Shown here piece by piece: positions 24,703-33,220 of a stretch of 64,000 nucleotides of DNA; the stretch's first letter is position 1; each line of letters opens with the position of its first letter. Location: positions 1 through 64,000 of the forward strand of contig NZ_AUBS01000020.1 in NCBI RefSeq assembly GCF_000429365.1, in the 5' to 3' direction. Below the pieces are notes generated by a model. That model did no database searches, was not told where the DNA came from, and saw only the letters and a list, made by a program, of their open reading frames with translations. The stretch comes from Pseudodonghicola xiamenensis DSM 18339 (GTDB lineage Bacteria; Pseudomonadota; Alphaproteobacteria; Rhodobacterales; Rhodobacteraceae). Both the position numbers and the translations under genes were made by a program.

Positions 24703-25878
24703 ATGAGATTGATCGCACTTCTTTTCTGCCCCTTTGCCTTCACCACCGGGGCCTTCGTCTTTTCCGGGGTGCTGGAGCCGATGGCGGCGGCCTTCGGCAC
24801 CTCGGTCTCGGCGGTGGCGACGCTGCAATCTGCCTTTGCCATCGCCTGCGCTTTCTCGGGGCCGGTCCTGGCACAGCTTACGCGAGGGCGGGCACCGCGG
24901 GCATTGCTGCTGGTGGTGCTGATACTGCTGGTGTTTCTCAATGGTGCATCGGGGATGGCGCGTGACTTTCACATGCTTTTCGCCCTGCGGTTGGCGGTGG
25001 GGGCGATCGGATCGCTCGCCTTTCCGCTGGCGACTGTGCTGGCGGTGGCGGGGCTGGCGCCAGAGGCGCGGCCAAAGGCCGTTGCGGCGGTTTACGCGGG
25101 GATCCCGGTGGCGCTGATCGTCGGGATCCCCCTCGGGTCGGTGACGGGCAATGCCTTCGGCTGGCCGGCAAGCTTTTTCGCGACGGCCGTGATCTGCGCG
25201 GTGGCGGCGCTGCTGGTCTGGCGGTTCGTTCCGGCCGTGCCGGTGGTCGCGCAGATCGAACCGGGCAGCGCCGCTTCATCACGGTTCGGGCCCGGGATCT
25301 ATGCCCATCTCGGGGTCACCCTGGTTGCCTCGACCGCCTTGTTCGCTCTGGTCGGCCTGATCGGGCCGGCGATCCGCGCCACCACCGGTTTCGGCGGGAC
25401 AGGGATCGCGGCAATGCAGGTCCTGGCCGGGCTGAGCAGCCTGGCCGGGGTGCGGTTGGGGACGGCACTGGTATCTGGCGAGACGCGCCACGCGCTGTTG
25501 GTGCCTTTCGGTCTGCTGGCGCTGTCGCTCGGCATCGTCGTGGCGCCGCTCATGGCCGGCGGGATCTCGGCGCTCGGCATGGCGGCGATGGTGGTCAGCG
25601 TCTGCACCGGGCCGGCGGCGCAATCCTCGACCGGGGCTCTGGTGCAATCGCGCCTGGCCGGGCTGGCGGGCAGTGCCGCGACGCTCGCCTTCTCGCTCAA
25701 CGGGTCGATGATCTATCTGGGGCAGGGCCTTGGCATCCTCATCGGCGCCACCGCCTTTTCGCGCTATGGGCTTGGCGCGGCTCCGGCCAGCGGGCTGGTC
25801 CTGCTGCTGCCTGGGGTGGTGCTGGCCTTGCTTGTGGCCTTTCGCTTTCGTCCAGACACAAGAGTAGAGGGGGCATGA
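24703..25878 (+). CDS. MFS transporter
   Basis: A 391-residue major facilitator with about 12 membrane segments. The beginning LIALLFCPFAFTTGAFVFSGVLEPMA and the loop ARDFHMLFALRLAVGAIGSLAFPL are typical of small-molecule or drug-efflux MFS proteins of the arabinose-efflux type. It starts 4 nt after the thioesterase stop and overlaps the hydrolase gene by ATGA. In this operon it may import the pathway substrate or export a product; direction cannot be deduced. Confidence 0.88.
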   Translation: MRLIALLFCPFAFTTGAFVFSGVLEPMAAAFGTSVSAVATLQSAFAIACAFSGPVLAQLTRGRAPRALLLVVLILLVFLNGASGMARDFHMLFALRLAVGAIGSLAFPLATVLAVAGLAPEARPKAVAAVYAGIPVALIVGIPLGSVTGNAFGWPASFFATAVICAVAALLVWRFVPAVPVVAQIEPGSAASSRFGPGIYAHLGVTLVASTALFALVGLIGPAIRATTGFGGTGIAAMQVLAGLSSLAGVRLGTALVSGETRHALLVPFGLLALSLGIVVAPLMAGGISALGMAAMVVSVCTGPAAQSSTGALVQSRLAGLAGSAATLAFSLNGSMIYLGQGLGILIGATAFSRYGLGAAPASGLVLLLPGVVLALLVAFRFRPDTRVEGA

Positions 25879-26780
25879 CGATGTTCACTGTCGATTTGGA
25901 GGATGACCTTTCCGCCTTTGAGGCGCAGCTCACCCATCACGTCGCGCGAAACGGCGACATTCGCATCCATTATGCAAGCATCGGCACGGGGCCGCTTGTC
26001 GTCTTCCTGCATGGGTTTCCGGATCACTGGCTGACCTGGTGGCAGCAAATGGCGGCGCTGTCGCCGGCCTATCGCTGTGTTGCGCCGGATCTCAGGGGGT
26101 ATAACCTCAGCGACCGGCCCGCAGCGGTCAGCGCCTATGCGCCAGACCACCTGACAGGGGATGTCGCTGCGGTGATTGCCGATTGCGGTGCGGAGGATGC
26201 GGTTGTGATCGGCCACGATTGGGGTGGTTTCGTGGCCTGGCATATGGCGATGGACAGGCCAAGGCTGGTCTCGCGGCTGGGGATCGTGAACATGCCTCAT
26301 CCATGGGCCATTGCGCGTGAACTGGCGGTCAACCCGGCGCAGCGGGAGGCCAGCGCCTATGTGCGCCAGTTCCAGCATCCTCAGGCGCATCAGGCGCTGG
26401 AGCCTGCGCGGCTCTCGGCATGGGTTCGGGATGCGGCTTTTGCCAAACGTCACGCTGCGGCCCTGGTGCGATCCGATGCCAATGGGATGCTGAACTATTA
26501 TCGCGCCTGTTTTCCGGCGCCGCCCTATGCCCAACGTTCCGAGGCGCCGCCGCCCGTGACCTGCCCGACGTTGGCAATTCACGCGCTGGAGGATCCCTAT
26601 GCCCTGCCGGCTGGTCTGAATGATCTATGGCAATGGGTCGAGGCGGAATTGACGATAGAAACCTGGCCCGGCATCGGCCATTTCGTTCAGCAGGACGCGC
26701 CGGAGCGTTTGACCCGGGCGCTGCGTCTCTGGCTGGCCTCGGGCGAAGAGTGGCCCGCCGGGGCAATGAAACCGTCCTGA
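25875..26780 (+). CDS. Epoxide hydrolase-like alpha/beta hydrolase
   Basis: A 301-residue alpha/beta-hydrolase. The oxyanion motif HGFPD is at 46-50, the nucleophile is an Asp (GHDWGG, Asp115), and the His is in GIGHFVQQDAP (His269). An Asp nucleophile with HGFP is the pattern of soluble epoxide hydrolases and fluoroacetate/haloalkane dehalogenases; the cap domain carries tyrosines (YVRQF, NYYRACF) as in epoxide hydrolases. It is the last gene of the thiolase operon. Confidence 0.87.
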   Translation: MTMFTVDLEDDLSAFEAQLTHHVARNGDIRIHYASIGTGPLVVFLHGFPDHWLTWWQQMAALSPAYRCVAPDLRGYNLSDRPAAVSAYAPDHLTGDVAAVIADCGAEDAVVIGHDWGGFVAWHMAMDRPRLVSRLGIVNMPHPWAIARELAVNPAQREASAYVRQFQHPQAHQALEPARLSAWVRDAAFAKRHAAALVRSDANGMLNYYRACFPAPPYAQRSEAPPPVTCPTLAIHALEDPYALPAGLNDLWQWVEAELTIETWPGIGHFVQQDAPERLTRALRLWLASGEEWPAGAMKPS

Positions 26781-26797
26781 GGCGCCTTCGGACCTGT

Positions 26798-26832
26798 CCC
26801 GTCGCCGGTGGTTTCGGGCCGCAGGCGACGGG
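26798..26832. terminator. Hairpin between convergent hydrolase genes
   Basis: CCCGTCGCC (26798-26806) and GGCGACGGG (26824-26832) form a 9-bp stem in the 66-bp gap between two convergent genes. There is no T-run, so it is a weak or factor-assisted terminator at best. Confidence 0.45.
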
Positions 26833-26846
26833 GCCCGGGCGGGGTG

Positions 26847-27665
26847 TCAGCCCTGGGCGAAACGCGCCAGCAGGGCCGCGACGATGGCTTCGGGGCGGTC
26901 CTCCTGCACCAGGTGCCCGGCATTCGCGATGGGAATGCAGGGGTGATCGGAAATTCGTGCCGCCAGCGCCTGGCCCTTCTCAAGGGGAATCCAATCGTCG
27001 TTTTCGCCCCACAAGACCGTGACCGGGCAATCCATCCTGTTGTAGGTCGGTTCGACCTCATCGGTGAAGCGCTGGTCCATCTGGGCGATCTGGCGGTAGA
27101 AGGCCGGTTGCCCCACCGGGCCGAGCCAGGGGGCGGAATAGAGCTCCAACGCCTCCTCCGAAAGCGGACCATGCGCGGCGGTCTGCAGATAGGCCCGCAG
27201 CACCGCCCGATGCATGTAATCCGGCATGCCTGAAAACGCCGCCTCGTGCTCGCGCACATGCTGCACCAGCGGCGAACCCCAGGGCGCCAGTGCCACCGCG
27301 TCGAAGATCGTCAGAGAGGCATAGCGCAATCCGTTCAGGTAATAGGCGCGCAGCGCCGTGGCGCCGCCGAAATCATGCGCCAGTACATCGGGCCGATCGA
27401 GGCCCCATTGCGCGAAGAGGGCGGCAAGCACCCGGTTCTGCATCGCCAGAGAGACGTCCTGTCCCGGGCGCATCTCGGACTGCCCATATCCGACCAAGTC
27501 GAAGTAATAGACCGTTCGCCAATCGGTCAGCAGCGGCACGATCCGGCGCCAGACCTGAGAGGAGAACGGGGTTCCGTGAAGGACGACGAGCGGCGGGCCG
27601 TTTCCGGATACGCCCCAGCGAACGGCATTACCCTCGATCATCGCGGTATTCGGTAGGTCCAGCAT
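26847..27665 (-). CDS. Alpha/beta hydrolase, epoxide hydrolase/haloalkane dehalogenase-like
   Basis: A 272-residue alpha/beta-hydrolase with HGTPFSS (30-36), an Asp nucleophile in AHDFGG (Asp98), a WGENDDW acid region and NAGHLVQEDRP (His251). The Asp nucleophile again suggests C-O or C-halogen bond cleavage rather than ester hydrolysis. It is divergent from an ArsR-family gene with a palindrome between them, so it is probably controlled by that protein. It is not closely similar to the hydrolase at 25875-26780. Confidence 0.87.
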   Translation of the reverse strand: MLDLPNTAMIEGNAVRWGVSGNGPPLVVLHGTPFSSQVWRRIVPLLTDWRTVYYFDLVGYGQSEMRPGQDVSLAMQNRVLAALFAQWGLDRPDVLAHDFGGATALRAYYLNGLRYASLTIFDAVALAPWGSPLVQHVREHEAAFSGMPDYMHRAVLRAYLQTAAHGPLSEEALELYSAPWLGPVGQPAFYRQIAQMDQRFTDEVEPTYNRMDCPVTVLWGENDDWIPLEKGQALAARISDHPCIPIANAGHLVQEDRPEAIVAALLARFAQG

Positions 27666-27683
27666 TTCGGCGACTCACATTGA

Positions 27684-27697
27684 CAATTAGCTAATTG
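27684..27697. promoter_or_regulatory. Palindromic operator between hydrolase and arsR-family gene
   Basis: CAATTAGCTAATTG is an exact 14-bp palindrome in the 48-bp gap between the divergent genes, 17 bp before the ArsR start. An AT-rich dyad overlapping both promoters is the usual form of ArsR/SmtB operators. Confidence 0.65.
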
Positions 27698-27713
27698 ACG
27701 ATATGAATGATGC

Positions 27714-28040
27714 ATGGACAGATCAACCCAAATCAAGGCGATGTCCGGCGCGCCGCGGCTGAAGATCCTGCGGTTGCTGGCGAACCCGCAGGCCCATTTC
27801 GGTCATCAATGGTCGGCCGATCCGGTGGAGTTCGGCGTCTGCATGAGCCTGATCGCCGAGGCGCTGGAGGTTGCCCAGCCCACCGCCAGCCGACATCTGG
27901 AACTGCTGAAGCAGGCGGGGTTCATCACCGTGCGCAAGCATGCGAAATGGTCCTATTGCAAGCGGGACGAGGCGGCGATCCGGGACTATCTGAGCTGGCT
28001 GGGCACAGAGCTTGTCGTGACGGCAGAAACCGTCGGCTGA
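27714..28040 (+). CDS. ArsR-family transcriptional regulator
   Basis: A 108-residue winged-helix protein (PRLKILRLLANPQ... CMSLIAEALEVAQPTASRHLELLKQAGFITVRKHAKWSYCKRDE). The recognition helix and beta-wing are clear. There is one Cys in the first part and one in the wing but no CxC metal site, so it probably senses an organic ligand or redox state rather than arsenic or zinc. It probably controls the divergent alpha/beta-hydrolase and itself. Confidence 0.9.
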   Translation: MDRSTQIKAMSGAPRLKILRLLANPQAHFGHQWSADPVEFGVCMSLIAEALEVAQPTASRHLELLKQAGFITVRKHAKWSYCKRDEAAIRDYLSWLGTELVVTAETVG

Positions 28041-28185
28041 CTGCCGGCGCGGTGAGCTTGCCGTCCGAACCCGGCATTGCGGTCGGTGTCGGCCTTCCGT
28101 GTTGGAGAGCCTCCGGACAGTAGATCGCCAGAGGACGCAAAGCCCGATCTGGCCACGGGCCGGATTTTGGCTCATGCTTCATTGC

Positions 28186-29448
28186 ATGGATGAGATCGAG
28201 CTTTTTCGGCGTCTGGGCCTCGCTCTGGGGATCGGGCTTCTGCTGGGCCTCGAACGGGGCTGGCACGCGCGCGAGGATGCGGAGGGCTCCCGGGCCGCCG
28301 GGTTGCGCACCTTCGCCCTGGTCGGTCTGCTGGGCGGGCTATGCGGCTGGATCAGCCTTTTCACCTCGCCCCTGTTTCTGGGCTTTGCGTTTCTGGCGCT
28401 GACCATGCTGGTCGCGGTTGCCTATTGGGTTCAGATCGACGGGGATGATGATCTGGGTCTGACGACCGAGGTGGCGCTGCTGCTGACCTTCGCGCTGGGG
28501 GCGGTGGCGCTGCTGGGCGACATGGCGGTCGCTGCCGCGTCGGCGGTGATGGCGGTGGCGCTGCTGTCGCTCAAACGGGTGCTGCATGGCTGGGTCGCCC
28601 GCATTCGGCGGTTCGAGCTGGCGGCGCTGCTCCAGCTCGCGGTGATTTCCGTGGTGATCCTGCCGTTGCTGCCGCGTCAGGGATACGGGCCGGGAGGGAC
28701 ACTCAACCCCTATGAGCTCTGGTGGGCCGTGGTGCTGGTGGCCGGGTTATCCTTCCTGGGCTATGTGGCGATGCGGGTAGCAGGGGCGCGGGTCGGGGCG
28801 GCGATTGCCGGCCTGTTCGGCGGGTTGGCCTCCTCGACCTCGACAACGTTGGCGCTGTCGCGAATGGTGCGCGGGGACAGCGGGCTGGGCCCGTCGCTGG
28901 CTGTCGGTGTCGTGCTGGCGGGGGCGGTCACCTTTCTGCGGGTGCTGATCGTCGGAACGATCTTCTGCCGTGATCTGCTTGGGCCGCTGGCCTGGCCTCT
29001 TGGCGTCATGGGGCTGACCGGTCTGGTCGGCGCCGGAGGGCTTGCACTTGCCGCGCGGCCACAACGCAAGGCCAGTTCCGATCTCAAGGGGGTGACCAAC
29101 CCGCTGGCGCTGGGAACGGCGCTCACCTTTGGCGCGGTTCTGGTGGTGGTACTGCTGGGAACCTACTATCTGCGGCTCTGGTTCGGAGAGGGGGGCGTAT
29201 ATGTCGTGGCAGCCCTCTCGGGGCTCACCGATGTCGATGCGTTGACCATTTCGGTCGCCAGGCTGAGCCGGAACGATCTGGCCCTGCAGGCGGCTGCGGT
29301 GGCGATCGTGTTGGCAGTCTCGGTCAATACTTCGGTAAAGGGTCTCATCGCGCTTGTCGTCGGCGGCCGTGATTTCGGTCTGCGGGTGCTGGGGGTCTAT
29401 GCCATCGTTCTGGCCGCAGGCGGTGCAACTATCTGGCTGTCCTCCTGA
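28186..29448 (+). CDS. MgtC/SapB-DUF4010 family membrane protein
   Basis: A 420-residue multi-spanning membrane protein. The first part (LFRRLGLALGIGLLLGLERGW, EGSRAAGLRTFALVGLLGGLCG) is the MgtC-type domain, and the rest (GLFGGLASSTSTTLALSRM, ALSGLTDVDALTISVARLS) is the DUF4010 part. These proteins occur widely and are linked loosely to magnesium or ion homeostasis; function is unproven. Start at 28186 chosen by the family N-terminus; an ATG at 28174 is also possible. No operon partner. Confidence 0.85.
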   Translation: MDEIELFRRLGLALGIGLLLGLERGWHAREDAEGSRAAGLRTFALVGLLGGLCGWISLFTSPLFLGFAFLALTMLVAVAYWVQIDGDDDLGLTTEVALLLTFALGAVALLGDMAVAAASAVMAVALLSLKRVLHGWVARIRRFELAALLQLAVISVVILPLLPRQGYGPGGTLNPYELWWAVVLVAGLSFLGYVAMRVAGARVGAAIAGLFGGLASSTSTTLALSRMVRGDSGLGPSLAVGVVLAGAVTFLRVLIVGTIFCRDLLGPLAWPLGVMGLTGLVGAGGLALAARPQRKASSDLKGVTNPLALGTALTFGAVLVVVLLGTYYLRLWFGEGGVYVVAALSGLTDVDALTISVARLSRNDLALQAAAVAIVLAVSVNTSVKGLIALVVGGRDFGLRVLGVYAIVLAAGGATIWLSS

Positions 29449-29621
29449 TCCGCCGGCGGCGCATAGTCGGCAGTTGCGCCCGACAAAGCACGTGACGGCG
29501 CGCAGGTTCCGGGGGGGCATTGATGGGGAGCGGTTTGGACGCGTTCGGCGCCTGCCAGGCAGGTTGGAACCCGGGCTGAGCGCGAGGGCCAGACAATCAG
29601 CGGAGCCCGTGGCTGTATCTC

Positions 29622-29646
29622 AATTGAACATCGTACAATTAATTGT
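29622..29646 (+). promoter_or_regulatory. Operator-like element upstream of the TSUP remnant and amidase
   Basis: AATTGAACATCGTACAATT contains GAACATCGTACAATT (29626-29640), which differs by one base from the minus-strand sequence GAACATCGTTCAATT at the TRAP promoter (34588-34574). It overlaps a -10-like TACAAT (29634-29639) and runs into the 12-bp palindrome ACAATTAATTGT (29635-29646). A TetR gene beside the TRAP operon is the obvious common regulator. The rest of the gap 29449-29683 shows no gene. Confidence 0.6.
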
Positions 29647-29683
29647 TAGGAGGGATCGCAAATCCGGAAGGCAGGGCGCATCC

Positions 29684-30033
29684 ATGTTCGATCTTTCCAT
29701 GCTTCTCATCCTGGGGCTTCTCATGGCCAGGGGTGCATTGGCCGGCGTCTTGTGGGCCCGGGCGCCATGGATGGCGGCGGGGGCGGCCTGATGATCGTAC
29801 TTCCTGCTGGTGTGGACCATCTGCCGATCTCTCCGGGCAACGGTCCGCTGCTGCTGGTCCTGCTTGGGCTCGTGGGCTTGCCGGCCTCGGCGGCGATCAC
29901 GGTCATGACCTTCCTTGCGGTGCCCATTGGCAGCAGGGTGACCCGCATGCCGTCCGCTGGGCGGTTAAGCCAGATCTTTGCCCTCATCCTCATCCGCGCG
30001 GCGATCAAACTGCTGCGCAAGACCCTCTTGTGA
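29684..30033 (+). pseudogene. Remnant of a TauE/SafE (TSUP) family transporter
   Basis: Two frames together give a shrunken TSUP protein. MFDLSMLLILGLLMARGALAG with VLW comes in one frame (29684 onwards), then after a shift near 29752-29760 GAMDGGGGGLMIVLP and later TFLAVPIGSRVTRMP, LSQIFALILIRAAIK. TSUP proteins have ALAGxLxGxxGxGGG at the N-terminus and VPIGxRxxxRLP at the C-terminus but are about 250 residues long; here only about 110 remain, so the middle is deleted. It lies just before the amidase in the same direction, so an exporter may once have been part of this operon. Confidence 0.5.
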
Positions 30034-30047
30034 AGGAGACTTTTCCC

Positions 30048-31553
30048 GTGGTCCAGACCCCTCCCACCGATCCCGCCGATCTCGGCGCCGCCGAAGCCCG
30101 CCGGCTGATCGCCCGCAAGGCACTGTCTGCCGCAGAACTGGCAGAGGCCTGCATCGCCCGTGTCGAGGCGGTGGACCATGCGGTGAATGCCCTTGTCGCA
30201 CGTGACTTCGACGGGCTGCGCAAGGGCGCCAAGGATGCCGACACGGCGCTGGCATCCGGCGCCCCGCTCGGCCTGCTGCATGGTCTGCCCTTCGGCGTGA
30301 AGGACATGATCGACGTGACGGGATTGCCGACGACCTTCGGCTCGGAACTTTTCCGCGACAATATCGCCACGAAGGACGATGCCATCGTCGCCGCCATGCG
30401 CGGCGCCGGGGCCATCCCGATGGGCAAGACCAACAATCCGGAATGGAGCGCTGGCGGCAACACCCGCAACCGCGTCTATGGCGCCACTGCCAACCCATAT
30501 GACCTGACCCGCACCTGCGCGGGATCGTCGGGCGGGTCGGCTGCTGGGCTGGCGGCGGGGTATTTCCCGCTGGCCACCGGGTCGGACACCGGCGGCTCGC
30601 TACGCAATCCGGCGGCCTTCTGCGGTGTTGTCGGCTATCGCCCCTCGCCGGGCGTGGTGCCGGGCAACACCCGCGGCATCGGGTACTTCCCGATGTCGAC
30701 CTCGGGCCCGATGGGGCGCAACGTGGAAGACGCTGCGCTGATGCTGTCGGTGCTGGCGCGGCCCGATATGCGCGATCCCTATACCGCCGTCGTGAATGGC
30801 CGCACCGCTTGGGAACCGGCAAGCTTTGCCACCCTGCCGCGGCGTGATCTCTCCTCGCTGCGGGTGGCCTTTACCGAGGACTACGGCTTTGCCCCGACCG
30901 AGAGCATCGTGCGCGACCACTTCCGCCGCGTGGTGCCGCAACTGGCGCCGCTGTTCGCGACCGGAGAGGAGGGCACGCCCGATTGCGCCGACGCCGATCG
31001 CATCTTCTCGGTTCTGCGCGGGATCCTCTTCGTGGGGATGCACGGCAAGCGCATGGATGCCCACCCCGAGCAGGTCGGTCCCAACGTGACCGAGAATGTC
31101 CACGAGGGCCGCAGCTTCACCCCCGACGACATCGCCGATGCCCTTTCGATGCAGGGGGCTTATCACCAGCGCTGGCAGACGTGGTTTGAAACCCATGACT
31201 TCGTGATCTCGCCCGCCGTCACCATCAGCCCGCGCGATTGGCACGAACTTTATCCGACCGAGATCGACGGGGTGGCGACCAAGAGCTACTACCACTGGCT
31301 GGCGATGGCCTATGCCTCGACCATTGCGGGGCACCCGTCGATCACCATCCCCTGCGGGATCGACGCCAACGGCATGCCGTTCGGGCTGCAGATCGTCGGC
31401 CGGCGTTACGATGACCTTGGGGTGCTGGCCGTGGCTGCGGAACTGGAAGCGGTCATCGCGGGGAGCTCTGACCTTGCCCCGCGCGGACCTGATATCGCTG
31501 CCCTCAAGGCCGCGGGCCCGCTGTCGGAGGTCGAAGGCTTCCTCAGCCTCTGA
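30048..31553 (+). CDS. Amidase (amidase-signature family)
   Basis: A 501-residue amidase-signature enzyme that hydrolyses carboxamides to acid and ammonia or amine. The Ser-cisSer-Lys triad is visible: Lys85 (PFGVKDMIDV), cis-Ser161 (AGSSGGSAAG) and nucleophile Ser184 (GSDTGGSLRNPAAF). The start is GTG at 30048 with AAGGAG 9 nt upstream; the frame continues further upstream only through the TSUP remnant. No signal peptide, so cytoplasmic. An upstream element shared with the TRAP operon suggests that its substrate enters through that transporter. Confidence 0.92.
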   Translation: MVQTPPTDPADLGAAEARRLIARKALSAAELAEACIARVEAVDHAVNALVARDFDGLRKGAKDADTALASGAPLGLLHGLPFGVKDMIDVTGLPTTFGSELFRDNIATKDDAIVAAMRGAGAIPMGKTNNPEWSAGGNTRNRVYGATANPYDLTRTCAGSSGGSAAGLAAGYFPLATGSDTGGSLRNPAAFCGVVGYRPSPGVVPGNTRGIGYFPMSTSGPMGRNVEDAALMLSVLARPDMRDPYTAVVNGRTAWEPASFATLPRRDLSSLRVAFTEDYGFAPTESIVRDHFRRVVPQLAPLFATGEEGTPDCADADRIFSVLRGILFVGMHGKRMDAHPEQVGPNVTENVHEGRSFTPDDIADALSMQGAYHQRWQTWFETHDFVISPAVTISPRDWHELYPTEIDGVATKSYYHWLAMAYASTIAGHPSITIPCGIDANGMPFGLQIVGRRYDDLGVLAVAAELEAVIAGSSDLAPRGPDIAALKAAGPLSEVEGFLSL

Positions 31554-31576
31554 TCCCTGTCGCGGAAGGAAACGGA

Positions 31577-31608
31577 AACGCCGGGCCGTATCGCGGACCC
31601 GGCGTTTT
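31577..31608 (+). terminator. Intrinsic terminator of the amidase gene
   Basis: AACGCCGGG (31577-31585) pairs with CCCGGCGTT (31598-31606), continuing into TT (31607-31608). It sits 24 bp after the amidase stop, between it and the convergent TRAP operon. Confidence 0.65.
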
Positions 31609-31631
31609 GCTGCCCGGCAAGGGCCGGAACG

Positions 31632-31658
31632 AAAAAGGGGCGCCCGGCAGGACGCCCC
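31632..31658 (-). terminator. Intrinsic terminator of the TRAP operon
   Basis: On the minus strand, GGGGCG (31658-31653) pairs with CGCCCC (31642-31637), followed by TTTTT (31636-31632). It lies about 20 bp after the dctP stop codon. Confidence 0.75.
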
Positions 31659-31679
31659 CATATCACGCCGAACTGGCGA

Positions 31680-32669
31680 TCACTTGGGCGCGTATTCGTT
31701 GACGAAGCTGCGCAGCTCCTCGATGCGGCTGCTCGGCACCTCGGTCAGCACGTCGGCCATCGGCAGCGTGGCCTCGCGGAAGGTGGCGAGCTCTTCCTTG
31801 GTAGGCTCATAGACTGCGATCCCCGCTTCCTCGAGGTGCTGCTTGTGCGTCACTTCCGAGGCGTCAACCCAGTCGAAGACCTCTGCCAGCGCTTCGCGCG
31901 AGGCTGCCTTGAAGGTGGCTTGCTCGTCTTCGGACAGGCCGTCCCACCAGGCGCTGGAGGCCAGCGCCAGCCGGGCGGACATGATGACCTTGGCATCCGT
32001 GAAGTTGCTGAACAGATCTGCCTGACCGAAGACCAGCGGCACCAGCGAGGCGTTCACGTAGCCATCGGCAATCCCGGTCTGGATTGCGTTCGGCACCTCG
32101 GAAAACGGGATGACCACGCCGCTCGCCCCCATCATAGCGAACATCTCGAGCTGGTTCGGATCGAGCGCGCGCATCCGCAGGCCTTCCATGTCGGAGACGG
32201 TGCGGACTTCCTTCTTGTTGTTGAAGATGCCGAGGAAGCCGCCTGTCGGCACGATGGCCAGGATGCGCATGCCTTCGGCTTCCAGTTTCTCGTTCACCTG
32301 GTCGAGATAGTCGGAATCGGTGAAGAACTTGAACTCGTGCTGCGGGTTCTCAAAGGTATAGGGCAGTTGCAGCGCGCGCATTTCCTCGACGAACTGCGTC
32401 GCGACCGCGTAGTTCGACATCGACAGATCGAGGATGCCGGCGCGGATCTGGTCCAGCCGCTCGTCCTCGCCACCGATGGTATCGCGCGGGAAGGTCTCGG
32501 TTTCCCAGCCGGCGTCGGCCAGCTTGGTGAAAAGGTTGTCTACATAGCGATAGGTGCCGGATTGTTCGCGGTCGGGGTTGGAATCGAGCGCGACATTGAT
32601 CGACTGCGCCGAGGCGACAGAAGCCAGCAGCAGCGCGGCAAGGGCGGTGGCGGTAAAAGGCAATTTCAT
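31680..32669 (-). CDS. dctP: TRAP transporter substrate-binding protein (DctP family)
   Basis: A 329-residue periplasmic protein with an ordinary signal peptide (MKLPFTATALAALLLASVASAQ). Family features: PRDTIGGEDERLDQIRAGILDLSMS, GFLGIFNNKKEVRTVSDMEGLRMR (the DctP motif with the ligand-binding Arg) and IQTGIADGYVNASLVPLV. It binds an organic acid or related anionic compound for import driven by the sodium or proton gradient. Third gene of dctM-Q-P on the minus strand. Confidence 0.92.
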   Translation of the reverse strand: MKLPFTATALAALLLASVASAQSINVALDSNPDREQSGTYRYVDNLFTKLADAGWETETFPRDTIGGEDERLDQIRAGILDLSMSNYAVATQFVEEMRALQLPYTFENPQHEFKFFTDSDYLDQVNEKLEAEGMRILAIVPTGGFLGIFNNKKEVRTVSDMEGLRMRALDPNQLEMFAMMGASGVVIPFSEVPNAIQTGIADGYVNASLVPLVFGQADLFSNFTDAKVIMSARLALASSAWWDGLSEDEQATFKAASREALAEVFDWVDASEVTHKQHLEEAGIAVYEPTKEELATFREATLPMADVLTEVPSSRIEELRSFVNEYAPK

Positions 32670-32672
32670 CGG

Positions 32673-33209
32673 TTACTCCGTCATGTTGGCTTCGGTGTTT
32701 TTTGCGTAGGCGATCTCTTCTTCGAGCACCCTGGGCGAGATGAGCGCGCCGAGGCCGGCAAGCCCGTGAAACAGGATCAGGATCAGCGCGACGGGCAGGG
32801 CAAAGGCCATCCAGGCGGTGGAGACTTCCAGCCCCTCCGAGGTGCGGCCGATCTGACGCTCGATATAGGGCCAGGTGAACCACAGTACCGGCGCGAAGAA
32901 GGTCCAGGAGGCGAGGAACCGCGCCACGACCTGCACCTTCTGGCGCCAGATCACGTGGCTCGGCGGATGTACCATCGCCGGGTCGGCGTGGGTGTGGAAC
33001 GCGGCCGAGGCGCCGAGAAGGCCACCCCAGACCATCAGCCAGCGTGCCAGCTCCTCGGTCCAGAACGGCGGCGAGGCGAAGGCATAGCGCGCGACGACTT
33101 GCAGCATCATCACGCAGAGCATGGCCAGGAAGCACAGGGCCGCGACACGTATGGCGATGCGGTTGACGCGCTGCGACAGCGCATAGGTGAGATCTGCAAG
33201 ACGGATCAT
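32673..33209 (-). CDS. dctQ: TRAP transporter small permease (DctQ family)
   Basis: A 178-residue protein with four membrane segments (AIRVAALCFLAMLCVMMLQV, LMVWGGLLGASAAFHTHADP, FLASWTFFAPVLWFTW, ALPVALILILFHGLAGL). The FWTEELARWLMVWGGLLGA loop is the DctQ signature. It lies 3 nt upstream of dctP and 11 nt downstream of dctM. Confidence 0.9.
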   Translation of the reverse strand: MIRLADLTYALSQRVNRIAIRVAALCFLAMLCVMMLQVVARYAFASPPFWTEELARWLMVWGGLLGASAAFHTHADPAMVHPPSHVIWRQKVQVVARFLASWTFFAPVLWFTWPYIERQIGRTSEGLEVSTAWMAFALPVALILILFHGLAGLGALISPRVLEEEIAYAKNTEANMTE

Positions 33210-33220
33210 GGCTTCTCTCC

